Positions 17,673 to 24,842 of a stretch of 64,000 nt of DNA are shown one piece after another. Position numbers and translations under genes: made by a program. The DNA is from Geothrix campi (GTDB lineage: Bacteria; Acidobacteriota; Holophagae; Holophagales; Holophagaceae), in NCBI RefSeq assembly GCF_024609265.1, contig NZ_JANHMP010000002.1, positions 248,001 to 312,000 on the forward strand, given 5' to 3'. Within the stretch, counting starts at the first letter, position 1; each line of letters starts with the position of its first letter. The notes beneath the pieces are model-generated. The model had not been told where the DNA came from. It was given only the letters and a program-made list of their open reading frames with translations, and did no database searches.

Positions 17673-18800
17673 TCAGCAGCCGCCGTCGAGCAGGGGGCCG
17701 GCAGCGATCCAGAAGGCCTGCATCTCCTCGGGTTTCCCGAAAGTCACGCGGATGTGGTTGGGCAGACCGTAGCCCTGCATGGGCCGCACGATCACGCCGC
17801 GCTGAAGTAGCTCCTTGAACAGCTCCGCGGCGGGGAAGGCGGTCTCCACGAGGATGAAGTTGCCCGAAGTTCCCGAGAGCTGGCAGCGGTGCTTCGCGGC
17901 CTCCGTCACGAAGGCCGCGCGGGCCTCGGTGTTCTTCTGGCGGGAGAAGGCTTCGAAGGCCAGATCCTGCACGGCGACTTCGGCAGCGGCCTGGGCCAGG
18001 TGGTTGGTATTGAAGGGGCTGCGGACGCGCTCCAGGAAGCCCATCATCTCCTTGGATCCGAGGCCGTAGCCGATGCGGAGTCCGGCCAGGGCGTGGATCT
18101 TGGAGAAGGTGTGGAGCACCAGCAGGTTCGGGCGCTCATCCAGGTAGGCGGCCGCATCCGGGTAGCTGGCGGGATCCTCGTATTCGGCGTAGGCCTGGTC
18201 CACGACCAGCACGATGTCTTCGCGCAAGTTCCGCACCAGCCGCTCCAGGGCGGCCCGCTCCAGGCGGATGCCCGTGGGGTTGTTGGGATTGCCGAGGTAG
18301 ACGAGGCGCGTATCTGCCGCCACGGAGCGCAGGATGTCGTCGGCATCGAGTTCCGTGGCCGTGGCCCGGGATTCGATGACACGCCCGCCGGCGGTCTGGG
18401 TGGCGATGCCGTAGATGGCGAAGCTGTGCTTCGGGATGACGGCGCTGCCCCCGTCCAGGAAGGAGGCCTTGGCCACCATCTCCAGGATCTCGCTGCTGCC
18501 ATTGCCCAGCACCACGCGCTCCAGGGCCAGGCCCTTGCGCTCGGCGATGCGCTGGCGGAGGTAGTAGCCGTCGCTCACAGGGTAGAGGCCCAGCCCCTCG
18601 AACTCGGAGCCCTCGATCACTGCGGCCACGCGGGCCTTCACGGCTTCCGTGGGCCCCCACGGGTTCTCGTTGGAGGCCAGCTTGACGATGGCGGTGAGGC
18701 CCAGCTCGCGCTGAACCTCCTGGATGGGTTTGCCGGGGATGTAGAGCGGGATCCGCGCCAGGTGTTCGAAGGCGGGAAGGGCGGAAAGGCTGCTGGTCAT
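17673..18800 (-). CDS. hisC: Histidinol-phosphate aminotransferase (class I/II PLP enzyme)
   Basis: HisC converts imidazole-acetol phosphate to histidinol phosphate with glutamate. The 375-residue protein has the HisC N-terminal motif LASNENPWGP, the PLP-contact NPNNPTG (171-177), and the Schiff-base lysine Lys234 in TFSKIHALAGLRIGY. The ATG overlaps the clpP stop (TGATG). No other his genes are nearby. Such solitary HisC homologues sometimes act on phenylalanine or tyrosine, so substrate assignment is less certain than the family. Confidence 0.9.
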   Translation of the reverse strand: MTSSLSALPAFEHLARIPLYIPGKPIQEVQRELGLTAIVKLASNENPWGPTEAVKARVAAVIEGSEFEGLGLYPVSDGYYLRQRIAERKGLALERVVLGNGSSEILEMVAKASFLDGGSAVIPKHSFAIYGIATQTAGGRVIESRATATELDADDILRSVAADTRLVYLGNPNNPTGIRLERAALERLVRNLREDIVLVVDQAYAEYEDPASYPDAAAYLDERPNLLVLHTFSKIHALAGLRIGYGLGSKEMMGFLERVRSPFNTNHLAQAAAEVAVQDLAFEAFSRQKNTEARAAFVTEAAKHRCQLSGTSGNFILVETAFPAAELFKELLQRGVIVRPMQGYGLPNHIRVTFGKPEEMQAFWIAAGPLLDGGC

Positions 18801-19396
18801 CAGGCGGGCCGCTCGGAGAGGACCTTGTCCACGATGCCGTATTCCAGGGCCTCCTCGGCGCCCATGAAGTAGTCGCGGTCCATGTCTTTCATGACCTTCT
18901 TCAGTGGCTGGCCCGTGTGCTTGGCGAAGGTGGCCGCCAGATTCTCCTTCAGACGCTGGATCTCCTTGAAGGTGATCTCGATCTCGGTGGCCTGGCCCTG
19001 GGCGCCGCCGCTGGGCTGGTGGATCATGATGCGGGCGTTGGGCAGGGCGAAGCGCTTGCCCTTGGTGCCAGCCGCCAGCAGGTGGGCACCCATGGAGGCG
19101 CACTGGCCGATGCAGTAGGTGACGATGTCGTTCTTCACGAACTGCATGGTGTCGTAGATGGCCAGGCCCGCGGTGACGCTGCCGCCGGGGCTGTTGATGT
19201 AGATCTGGATGTCCTTGTCCGGGTCCTCGCTCTCGAGGAAGAGCATCTGGGCGACGATGGCGTTGGCCACGTTGTCGTCGATGGCCGTGCCCAGGAAGAT
19301 GATGTTGTCTTTCAGCAGGCGCGAATAGATGTCGTAGCTGCGCTCGCCACGCGGCGTCTGCTCGATGACGATGGGGGGATAGTAGCTGCTGGGCAT
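18800..19396 (-). CDS. clpP: ATP-dependent Clp protease proteolytic subunit
   Basis: ClpP forms the tetradecameric proteolytic chamber used with ClpX or ClpA. Catalytic residues are Ser101 (GQCASMGA), His126 (ARIMIHQP) and Asp175 (DMDRDYF). The 198-residue form starts at MPSSYYPP with GGAGG just upstream. An in-frame upstream ATG lies inside the tig-clpP hairpin and is unlikely. One small oddity is Cys before Ala-Ser at the nucleophile elbow, where Ala is more common. It lies in the classical tig-clpP order, but no clpX follows; hisC takes that place. Confidence 0.97.
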   Translation of the reverse strand: MPSSYYPPIVIEQTPRGERSYDIYSRLLKDNIIFLGTAIDDNVANAIVAQMLFLESEDPDKDIQIYINSPGGSVTAGLAIYDTMQFVKNDIVTYCIGQCASMGAHLLAAGTKGKRFALPNARIMIHQPSGGAQGQATEIEITFKEIQRLKENLAATFAKHTGQPLKKVMKDMDRDYFMGAEEALEYGIVDKVLSERPA

Positions 19397-19426
19397 GGGC
19401 CCTCCGGCTGACTCATCAGGATAGCA

Positions 19427-19450
19427 AGAAGGCGCCATGGGGCGCCTTCT
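19427..19450 (-). terminator. Hairpin between tig and clpP
   Basis: A perfect 10-base-pair stem (AGAAGGCGCC/GGCGCCTTCT) with a 4-base loop sits just after the tig stop codon in the leftward direction. Only a short T-rich stretch (TTCTTGCT) follows. It may be a partial terminator that lowers clpP relative to tig. Confidence 0.65.
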
Positions 19451-19471
19451 CTGGGTGGTCTGCGCAGACCG

Positions 19472-21130
19472 CTATTTCTTGGCCGCGGGCTTCTTGGCCT
19501 TGGGCTTGTCCTCGGCGGGCTCGTCCTTCTTGGCGGCGGCCTTCTTGGGCTTCTCCGCGGCGGCCTCGTCCTTCTTGGCTGCCTTCTTGGGCTTTTCCTC
19601 GGCTTCGGGCTCGGCTTTCACTGCGGCCTTCTTCGCCGCAGGCTTCTTGGCCGGAGCCGCCTCCTCCTCGTGGCCATGATCGTGGTCGTGGTCACAGTCG
19701 GGGCCGTGGACGTGGCCAGCGGGGGCCACGGCGGCGGGCTCGCCGCCCTCCTGGCCTTCCAGGTCGCCGCCCTCGAGGCCACCGGCATCAAAGCGGTTCA
19801 CGGGCAGGCCGGCCTCGCGCTTGCGCTCCAGCTCGACCAGGGCCTCGAAGGCCGCCTTGTCCAGCTGCTCCTCGGTAACCTTGGCGGTGCCGAGCAGGTG
19901 GGTGAAGATGCGGTCCGTGCGGAGGCGGCCTTTGATCTCGGTGGTGCTGCCACGGCGTTCCAGCTCGGCCTTGAAGGTCTCGAAGGGCTGCTGAACCTGG
20001 TTCTCGGCCATGAAGGACCGGATCTCGGCGTCGATATCGGCCTCGGGCACCTCGATGGACTCGGTGTTGCCGATGGCCTGGAGCAGGTAGCCGCTGCGGA
20101 CGGCTCGCTCGGCATCGTTCAGGCGGTACTGGCGGTAGGCCTGCCAGTTGACCTTCTTGGGGTCCATGCCCTGGCGGGCCACATGCTGGGCGAATTCCTG
20201 GCAGTAGTCGTCGAGTTGCAAGGCCACCATGGAGCGGGGCACCTCGAAAGGCGCCGCGTCCAGCAGGGTGTCGAGCATGGAGGCGTGGAGGCGCGCCACC
20301 GCATCGCGTTCGGCGGCCTCTTCCAGATCCTTCGTCACCGCTGCCTTCAGGGCCTCAAGGTCCTCGAAGGCGCCCATGTCCTTGGCGAAGTCATCGCCCA
20401 GCACGGGCACTTCCTTGCGGCGGACATCCTTGACCTGCACCTCGTAGGCCAGCGTCTTGCCGGCGAGGACTTTGTTGTTGTCGTCCGCGGGGTGGGTGAG
20501 CGTGAAAGCCTTCTTCTCGTCGGCCTTCATGCCCAGGATCTGGGCATCGAAGGGGCGGGTCCCATCGACCTCCAGGACCTGATCCTGATAGGTCTGGGCC
20601 TTGAGGCCCTGGGGCTTCACGCGGATGTCGCAGGTGGCAATGAGGCCCTGGGCCACCACGCCGTCCTCGACGGGCAGGAACTTCGTGGCCCGCTGGCGGA
20701 GGCCCTCCAGGTGCTCGGCCACGGTGGCCGCATCGATGGCCCGCTTCTTCTTGGTGAGGACCATGGCCTTGTAGTCCGGCAGCGCCACTTCGGGGGCCAC
20801 GTCGAACTGCGCGCGGAAGACGGCGTCGGCGCCCTCCTTCAGGTCCAGCTTCTCCAGGGAGGGGTGGGAGATGGGCAAGGCGCCCGCCTCCTGCGCGGCC
20901 TTCCAGAAGTGCTTCTCCACGAGCTGCTGGGCCACGTCCGACTGGATCTCCCGGGCATAGCGCTGCATCAGGACGGGCCGGGGGGCCTTGCCGGGGCGGA
21001 ACCCGGGGATGCGGACCTTCGGCGCGATCTTCGCCACCACCTCGTTGAAGGTGGCGCTCACCTCGGCGGCGGGCACCGTCACTTCGACGGCCTTGCGGGT
21101 GGGGGACTGGTGGTGCAGGGTGGCGGACAT
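19472..21130 (-). CDS. tig: Trigger factor with long His-rich and Lys/Ala/Pro-rich C-terminal tail
   Basis: Trigger factor is the ribosome-bound chaperone and peptidyl-prolyl isomerase. The ribosome-binding signature GFRPGKAP is at residues 43-50. A divergent FKBP domain and the C-terminal chaperone arms follow to about residue 446. The remaining 106 residues are unusual: a histidine-rich stretch (HVHGPDCDHDHDHGH, about 473-487), then repeats of KPAAKK, KPKKAA and acidic spacers. E. coli trigger factor has 432 residues and no such tail. The tail resembles metal-binding and nucleic-acid-binding low-complexity segments, but its role is unknown. GGAG precedes the ATG. tRNA-Leu lies directly upstream. 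Confidence 0.95.
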   Translation of the reverse strand: MSATLHHQSPTRKAVEVTVPAAEVSATFNEVVAKIAPKVRIPGFRPGKAPRPVLMQRYAREIQSDVAQQLVEKHFWKAAQEAGALPISHPSLEKLDLKEGADAVFRAQFDVAPEVALPDYKAMVLTKKKRAIDAATVAEHLEGLRQRATKFLPVEDGVVAQGLIATCDIRVKPQGLKAQTYQDQVLEVDGTRPFDAQILGMKADEKKAFTLTHPADDNNKVLAGKTLAYEVQVKDVRRKEVPVLGDDFAKDMGAFEDLEALKAAVTKDLEEAAERDAVARLHASMLDTLLDAAPFEVPRSMVALQLDDYCQEFAQHVARQGMDPKKVNWQAYRQYRLNDAERAVRSGYLLQAIGNTESIEVPEADIDAEIRSFMAENQVQQPFETFKAELERRGSTTEIKGRLRTDRIFTHLLGTAKVTEEQLDKAAFEALVELERKREAGLPVNRFDAGGLEGGDLEGQEGGEPAAVAPAGHVHGPDCDHDHDHGHEEEAAPAKKPAAKKAAVKAEPEAEEKPKKAAKKDEAAAEKPKKAAAKKDEPAEDKPKAKKPAAKK

Positions 21131-21216
21131 GGATGCTCCGTGTAATGCGGTTGTTTCGGTCCTCTTGGCTTGGCTTCTTCCGCTTCAGACTTGGTGCAGG
21201 TGCTTCTGATCTGAAG

Positions 21217-21301
21217 TGGTGCGAACGGTCGGACTCGAACCGACACGGTGTGAACCGCTGGAACCTAAATCCAGTGCGTCTACCAGTTCCGCCACGCTCG
21301 C
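21217..21301 (-). tRNA. tRNA-Leu (anticodon UAG)
   Basis: The 85-base gene begins GCGAGCGTGGCGGAA and ends with an encoded CCA. The acceptor stem GCGAGCG pairs with CGTTCGC through one G-U pair. The anticodon loop TTTAGGT in a CTGGA/TCCAG stem gives UAG, reading CUA leucine codons. A long variable arm and a GGTTCGAGTCC T-loop are present, as expected for leucine tRNA. Confidence 0.95.
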
Positions 21302-21326
21302 AGGGATGCCAAATTGTCAGTTCCGG

Positions 21327-21403
21327 TGGTGCGCCCAGAGCGACTCGAACGCCCGACCCTCAGGTTCGAAGCCTGATGCTCTATCCAGCTGAGCTATGGG
21401 CGC
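21327..21403 (-). tRNA. tRNA-Arg (anticodon UCG)
   Basis: The 77-base gene begins GCGCCCATAGCTCAGCTGG and has a perfect 7-base-pair acceptor stem and an encoded CCA. The anticodon loop CTTCGAA gives UCG, reading CGA and related arginine codons. It lies 25 bases upstream of tRNA-Leu on the same strand. A TAGACT hexamer at 21418-21423, 15 bases before the 5' end, is a likely -10 box. Confidence 0.95.
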
Positions 21404-21457
21404 GCACCGAATCCCCTAGTCTACCGGGAAGACCCCCTGGCTTCGACCCCGGAAGCG

Positions 21458-22393
21458 TCAGGGCAGGAGACACCAGGCATCTTCGGCTCCGTTCCGTCTC
21501 AGGACGGCCAGGACGGTGTCCTCCAGGCCCATGGACCGGGCGGAGGTGGCCTCGGTCCCCAGGTCGCAGGGGATGAGGCCCGGGTCGTCCGTGCCCAGGG
21601 CGCAGCGAACCCCGGCGCGCAGCATGCGGGGCAGGGGGTGGGGGACCACGTCGGCGGCCAGGGCTCCATTCGAACTGGGGCAGACATCCACGGGGATGCG
21701 ACGCTCCGCCAGCAGTTCCAGGGTGGCGTCGTCGGCCCGGAGGCCGTGGACGATGCGGGAGACGCCGCCCTCCAGCACGGCCTCGCGCACATTCGAGCCC
21801 GGCCCGTTCTCGCCGGCGTGGGCGGCGACGCGCAGGCCCGCAGCCCGGGCCCGGTCAAAGACGGGGGCCCAGTCCCGGAACGGGCAGCCCTCCAGCCCAC
21901 CGGTGGAGAAGCCCTTCACGAAAGGGGGCAGGCCCGGCAGCACGAGATCCAGGACCGCGTGGCCATGCTTGGGGCCGAAGTGGTTCACGGCATCCACCAC
22001 GACGCAGCCCCGGACGCCCTCCGCCTGCGCTTCGGCCAGCCCCTCCTCCACCCCGCGCCAGAAGGCATCGAGGGGGAGCTGACCGCGATGGACCACCAGG
22101 AAGTGGGGCGAGGCCCAGAGGTCGAAGCCCGCGCCGCCCGTCCGTTGCGTGCGCCGGGTCACGGCCCGGACTGCTTCGTGTACGGCCTCGCGGCTGTCCA
22201 GCAGGGCCGCCCCGAAGAGGAAGGCCTCGATGAAGCCCTCGAAGGGTACGGCGGCGCCGGCCCACAGGGTTTCAAGGGGCCTGGGCAACGTCAGCCCGCG
22301 GCGCGCCGCCTCGTTCCGGACCCACGCCGGATCGAGGGAACCCTCGAGGTGCGTGTGGCGGTCGATGAGAGGAAAGGGGGCGGCTGTGCTCAC
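21458..22393 (-). CDS. add: Adenosine deaminase family protein
   Basis: This 311-residue cytosolic TIM-barrel metalloenzyme hydrolytically deaminates adenosine or a related purine. Zinc ligands are His13 and His15 (RHTHLEGS), His192 (AAHAGE, with catalytic Glu195) and Asp269 (LGTDDP). His216 (RIVHG) is also conserved. It is slightly shorter than the E. coli enzyme (333 residues). Family members can act on adenosine, adenine or aminofutalosine, and the sequence alone does not settle which. It is a single gene after the tRNAs on the same strand. Confidence 0.88.
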   Translation of the reverse strand: MSTAAPFPLIDRHTHLEGSLDPAWVRNEAARRGLTLPRPLETLWAGAAVPFEGFIEAFLFGAALLDSREAVHEAVRAVTRRTQRTGGAGFDLWASPHFLVVHRGQLPLDAFWRGVEEGLAEAQAEGVRGCVVVDAVNHFGPKHGHAVLDLVLPGLPPFVKGFSTGGLEGCPFRDWAPVFDRARAAGLRVAAHAGENGPGSNVREAVLEGGVSRIVHGLRADDATLELLAERRIPVDVCPSSNGALAADVVPHPLPRMLRAGVRCALGTDDPGLIPCDLGTEATSARSMGLEDTVLAVLRRNGAEDAWCLLP

Positions 22394-22414
22394 CCGGACA
22401 TTATGCTCACCGCT

Positions 22415-22463
22415 CGCCGGATCGCTCGCCAGGCTGCGCAGCAGCCTGTCGAGCGATCCGGCG
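22415..22463. repeat. REP-like long hairpin, copy 1
   Basis: A 23-base-pair stem with one mismatch and a GCA loop lies between the adenosine deaminase start and the end of the next gene. The arms contain CGGATCGCTCG and CAGGCTGC. The core CGCTCG-x-CAGGC is shared with the hairpin at 60452-60523. It is too long and lacks a T-tract for a simple terminator, which suggests a dispersed palindromic repeat. Confidence 0.65.
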
Positions 22464-22471
22464 GAGTTCGC

Positions 22472-22765
22472 CTACTCGTCGTAGTCGTCCATGCGCAGGT
22501 CACCGGGATCGAAGCCCTCGCCCCGGCCCCGTTCGATGGCCACGCCGCTTTCGCTGAAAGTCTCTTCGAGACTCTCCGCTTCAGGCTCGGCGGTGAAGTC
22601 GTCCTCGATGACATGGACGCTCTTCTCCTTCTTCACGGCACGAGGCTTGGCGGGGGCCGCCTTCTGGTTCGCGCCGCACTTGGGACACACCGCCTCCGGC
22701 TTGCCGAAGTCGTAAAACTTCGTCGCACACTGGAAACACGAAAACTTCTTGCCGAGATCCGCCAT
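22472..22765 (-). CDS. TIGR02300-type FYDLN/zinc-ribbon small protein
   Basis: This 97-residue acidic protein has an N-terminal zinc-ribbon-like pair of CxxC motifs (CFQC and CPKC) around KFYDFGKPEAV. That is the pattern of the family named after the FYDLN acid region. The C-terminal half is acidic and rich in Glu and Asp (SLEETFSES, DDYDE end). The start MADLGKK has GAGG about eight bases upstream; earlier in-frame codons have no support. Function is unknown for the family. A clear promoter lies at 22800-22828. Confidence 0.82.
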   Translation of the reverse strand: MADLGKKFSCFQCATKFYDFGKPEAVCPKCGANQKAAPAKPRAVKKEKSVHVIEDDFTAEPEAESLEETFSESGVAIERGRGEGFDPGDLRMDDYDE

Positions 22766-22799
22766 TGACTTGTTCCTCGCCCATGCCCAAAGGAACAAG

Positions 22800-22828
22800 G
22801 TTCTACCAGAGTCCACTCGGGTTGTCAC
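22800..22828 (-). promoter_or_regulatory. Sigma-70-like promoter of the FYDLN-type gene
   Basis: On the minus strand GTGACA (22823-22828) and TAGAAC (22800-22805) are separated by exactly 17 bases. Matches to consensus are five and four of six. Transcription would start near 22793, about 28 bases before the ATG at 22765. Confidence 0.6.
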
Positions 22829-22846
22829 CCATTCTGATGGGAGATC

Positions 22847-23914
22847 TCAGGCCCAGGGGGCCCCACCCAGCTTGGAAGCGTCGTCATCGCATAACTGATG
22901 GATGACGGTGCTGGTGAAAATCCGGTGTCGAACTTCGACGTCCTCCCCGAAGCGCTCCACGAAGGTGGCCCGGCTCCGTTCGAGTTCATCCCGGAGCAGC
23001 CCGAACAGGTTGCCCTGGGTGCGGGCCTGGGCGACCTTCCCGGGGAAGTACAACTCCACGTCGCCCACCAGGACGCGGGCCAACCGCTCGGCAGCGGCGC
23101 GGGTCTTGGGATCCAGCTCCGCCGTCGGAGGGGCCTCGATGGTCTCGGGCACCATCTGCGTGGGGGCGCTGGACTGGGTGCTGGTCCCAGGGTGGGTGCC
23201 GGTGCTGAATTGCGGCATGGCCTGGGGATGGGCTGGTTCGTCCTTCCCCGCTGCCAGGCTGCCCAGGGAGGCGGAGGCCGCCAGCACGAGGGCCCGCACC
23301 AGCTCCGGGTGGTCCAGCTTCTGGCGCAGGCCGCTGTCCACCAGCAGCAGGGCCACGGTCTTCCGCTTGTGCCGGATGGGAAGGATGACCAGGTCGGCGG
23401 CCTCATAGGGGCTGAGGACCGCGAGCAGGGCCGAATAGCCGGCGCCCTTCTTGCGCAGGGATCGCCCCAGGCCCTGGATCACCGCCTCCAGGTCAGGGGG
23501 CGGCACCACGGCGCCAGGCTTCAGGGGGGCGTTCGCCTCGAAGCCGCGATGGGCATACAGGGAGGCCAGCCCCTGCTTGAGGATGAAGAGGGCGCTGCGC
23601 TCGACGAGAGGCTCCAGGCCGTCGAGGAGGCGCTTGAGGAGATCGCCCTGGGAGGGGGCCCCTTCCACCAGGTCCAAGGCTCCTGCGAAGGCCGCCATGG
23701 CGCCGCCTGTTTCTGTCTCCGCCGGAGCCGGGGCCGGGAGGGCCTGGCGGAGCCGCTCCAGCAGCGCCTCGTCAGGATGGAATCGCTCCATGGCCAACTG
23801 CCAGGTGGCGATCACCTCCTCGAGCAGACTCTGGTTCTTCTGGTTCAGCCACGATTCCAATGGCCCGCGGAGGGCGTCGTGGGTGGGCTGGTCCTCAGGG
23901 CGGGGGGCGCTCAT
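22847..23914 (-). CDS. GAF-like domain protein of unknown function
   Basis: This is a 355-residue soluble protein. The N-terminal 70 residues are helical and Glu/Leu-rich. Residues about 75-225 have the alternating pattern of a GAF-like sensor domain (ERSALFILKQGLASLYA, then AADLVILPIRHKRKTVALLLVDS). A Thr/Ser/Pro-rich linker follows (FSTGTHPGTSTQSSAPTQ). The C-terminal 100 residues contain DVELYFPGKVAQARTQGNL, a segment I associate with acidobacterial proteins of unknown role. It is divergent from the STAS/HATPase/PP2C genes that start 110 bases away, so it may sense an input for that pathway; this is inference. Confidence 0.75.
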   Translation of the reverse strand: MSAPRPEDQPTHDALRGPLESWLNQKNQSLLEEVIATWQLAMERFHPDEALLERLRQALPAPAPAETETGGAMAAFAGALDLVEGAPSQGDLLKRLLDGLEPLVERSALFILKQGLASLYAHRGFEANAPLKPGAVVPPPDLEAVIQGLGRSLRKKGAGYSALLAVLSPYEAADLVILPIRHKRKTVALLLVDSGLRQKLDHPELVRALVLAASASLGSLAAGKDEPAHPQAMPQFSTGTHPGTSTQSSAPTQMVPETIEAPPTAELDPKTRAAAERLARVLVGDVELYFPGKVAQARTQGNLFGLLRDELERSRATFVERFGEDVEVRHRIFTSTVIHQLCDDDASKLGGAPWA

Positions 23915-24023
23915 TGGGGGCTCGATCGAAAGGTTCGGGTCCAGGGTATCCCAGTTCAGGGGCGCTCACTGGCAATTGCCCCATGGAACCGATAGGATGG
24001 CCCAGGTTCCTTGGAGATGGCGG

Positions 24024-24383
24024 ATGGCGGATCTTTCCATTGCGGTGAGGCAGGCTGGCGACGTGGCGGTGCTCCTCCCGGCCGGTTTCATCAACGCCCA
24101 CACCGTGCGCGAGTTCGAGGAGGCTCTGGAGGGGCTGGTGAAGGATGGGCGCTACACCATCCTCCTCAACTGCAAGAACCTCAATTACATCAGCTCGGCC
24201 GGCCTGGGTGCCATCATGGGCCTCATCGAGACGGTCCGCGAACACCAGGGCGACATCCTGCTCTCCGACCTCCAGCCGAATGTCTTCGCCATCTTCGATA
24301 CCCTGGGCTTCACACAGCTCTACCGGGTCTTCGGGGATGAAGATCAGGCCCTGGCCGCGGTCACGCCAGAACGGAAGGGGTGA
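24024..24383 (+). CDS. STAS-domain anti-sigma factor antagonist
   Basis: This 119-residue protein is of the SpoIIAA/RsbV family. The phosphorylatable serine region reads YISSAGLGA, with Ser57 or Ser58 at the position modified by the cognate kinase. When unphosphorylated, such proteins bind the anti-sigma kinase and free its target. The ATG at 24024 has GGAG seven bases upstream. Its stop overlaps the start of the next gene (GTGA). With the next two genes it makes a compact partner-switching module of antagonist, kinase and phosphatase. Confidence 0.92.
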   Translation: MADLSIAVRQAGDVAVLLPAGFINAHTVREFEEALEGLVKDGRYTILLNCKNLNYISSAGLGAIMGLIETVREHQGDILLSDLQPNVFAIFDTLGFTQLYRVFGDEDQALAAVTPERKG

Positions 24384-24823
24384 GCGTGGCGGCCACCATG
24401 GAACCAGCCGAGTTCCGACTCGTGATCCCAAGCCAGACCCGCTACCTGAACTTGGTGACGGGGCTGGCGAAGCGGGCCTCCCTGGTGGCCGGCCTCGACG
24501 ACGCCACCGCCGCCAAGGTGAGCATCGCCGTGGACGAGGCGGTGACCAACGTGATCATCCACGCCTATCACGGCGAAGGCGAGCACAGCGTCGAACTGGA
24601 ACTGCGCTTCACCGAGCAGGCCCTGGAGATCCACATCCTCCACTCCGGCCAGGGCATCCGCGGCGACCAGGTGGTGCTGCCCGATCCCAAGGAATACATC
24701 AAACACCCCCGGAAGGGCGGCCTCGGCCTGCTGCTCATGAGCCGGTTCATGGACGAGGTGCGGTTCAAGGCGGATGAGGCCTCCGGGCGGAATGAATGCT
24801 GCCTGATCAAGAAACTCGACTGA
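24380..24823 (+). CDS. Anti-sigma regulatory factor kinase (RsbW/SpoIIAB-type HATPase)
   Basis: This 147-residue GHKL ATPase has the N-box DEAVTNVIIHAYHG and the G-box KGGLGLLLM. These kinases phosphorylate the STAS antagonist and bind a sigma factor or other partner. The start is a GTG overlapping the STAS stop; GTG at 24386 and ATG at 24398 are in-frame alternatives. No sigma factor gene is in the window, so the target of the switch is unknown. Confidence 0.92.
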   Translation: MSVAATMEPAEFRLVIPSQTRYLNLVTGLAKRASLVAGLDDATAAKVSIAVDEAVTNVIIHAYHGEGEHSVELELRFTEQALEIHILHSGQGIRGDQVVLPDPKEYIKHPRKGGLGLLLMSRFMDEVRFKADEASGRNECCLIKKLD

Positions 24824-24842
24824 CGCCGCAGGTCCGCCTCTC

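Noticed and set aside
19670-21145. A 491-residue plus-strand frame opposite tig
   Set aside because: It is rich in Gly, Val, Leu and His without any domain and lies wholly within the clear trigger factor gene.
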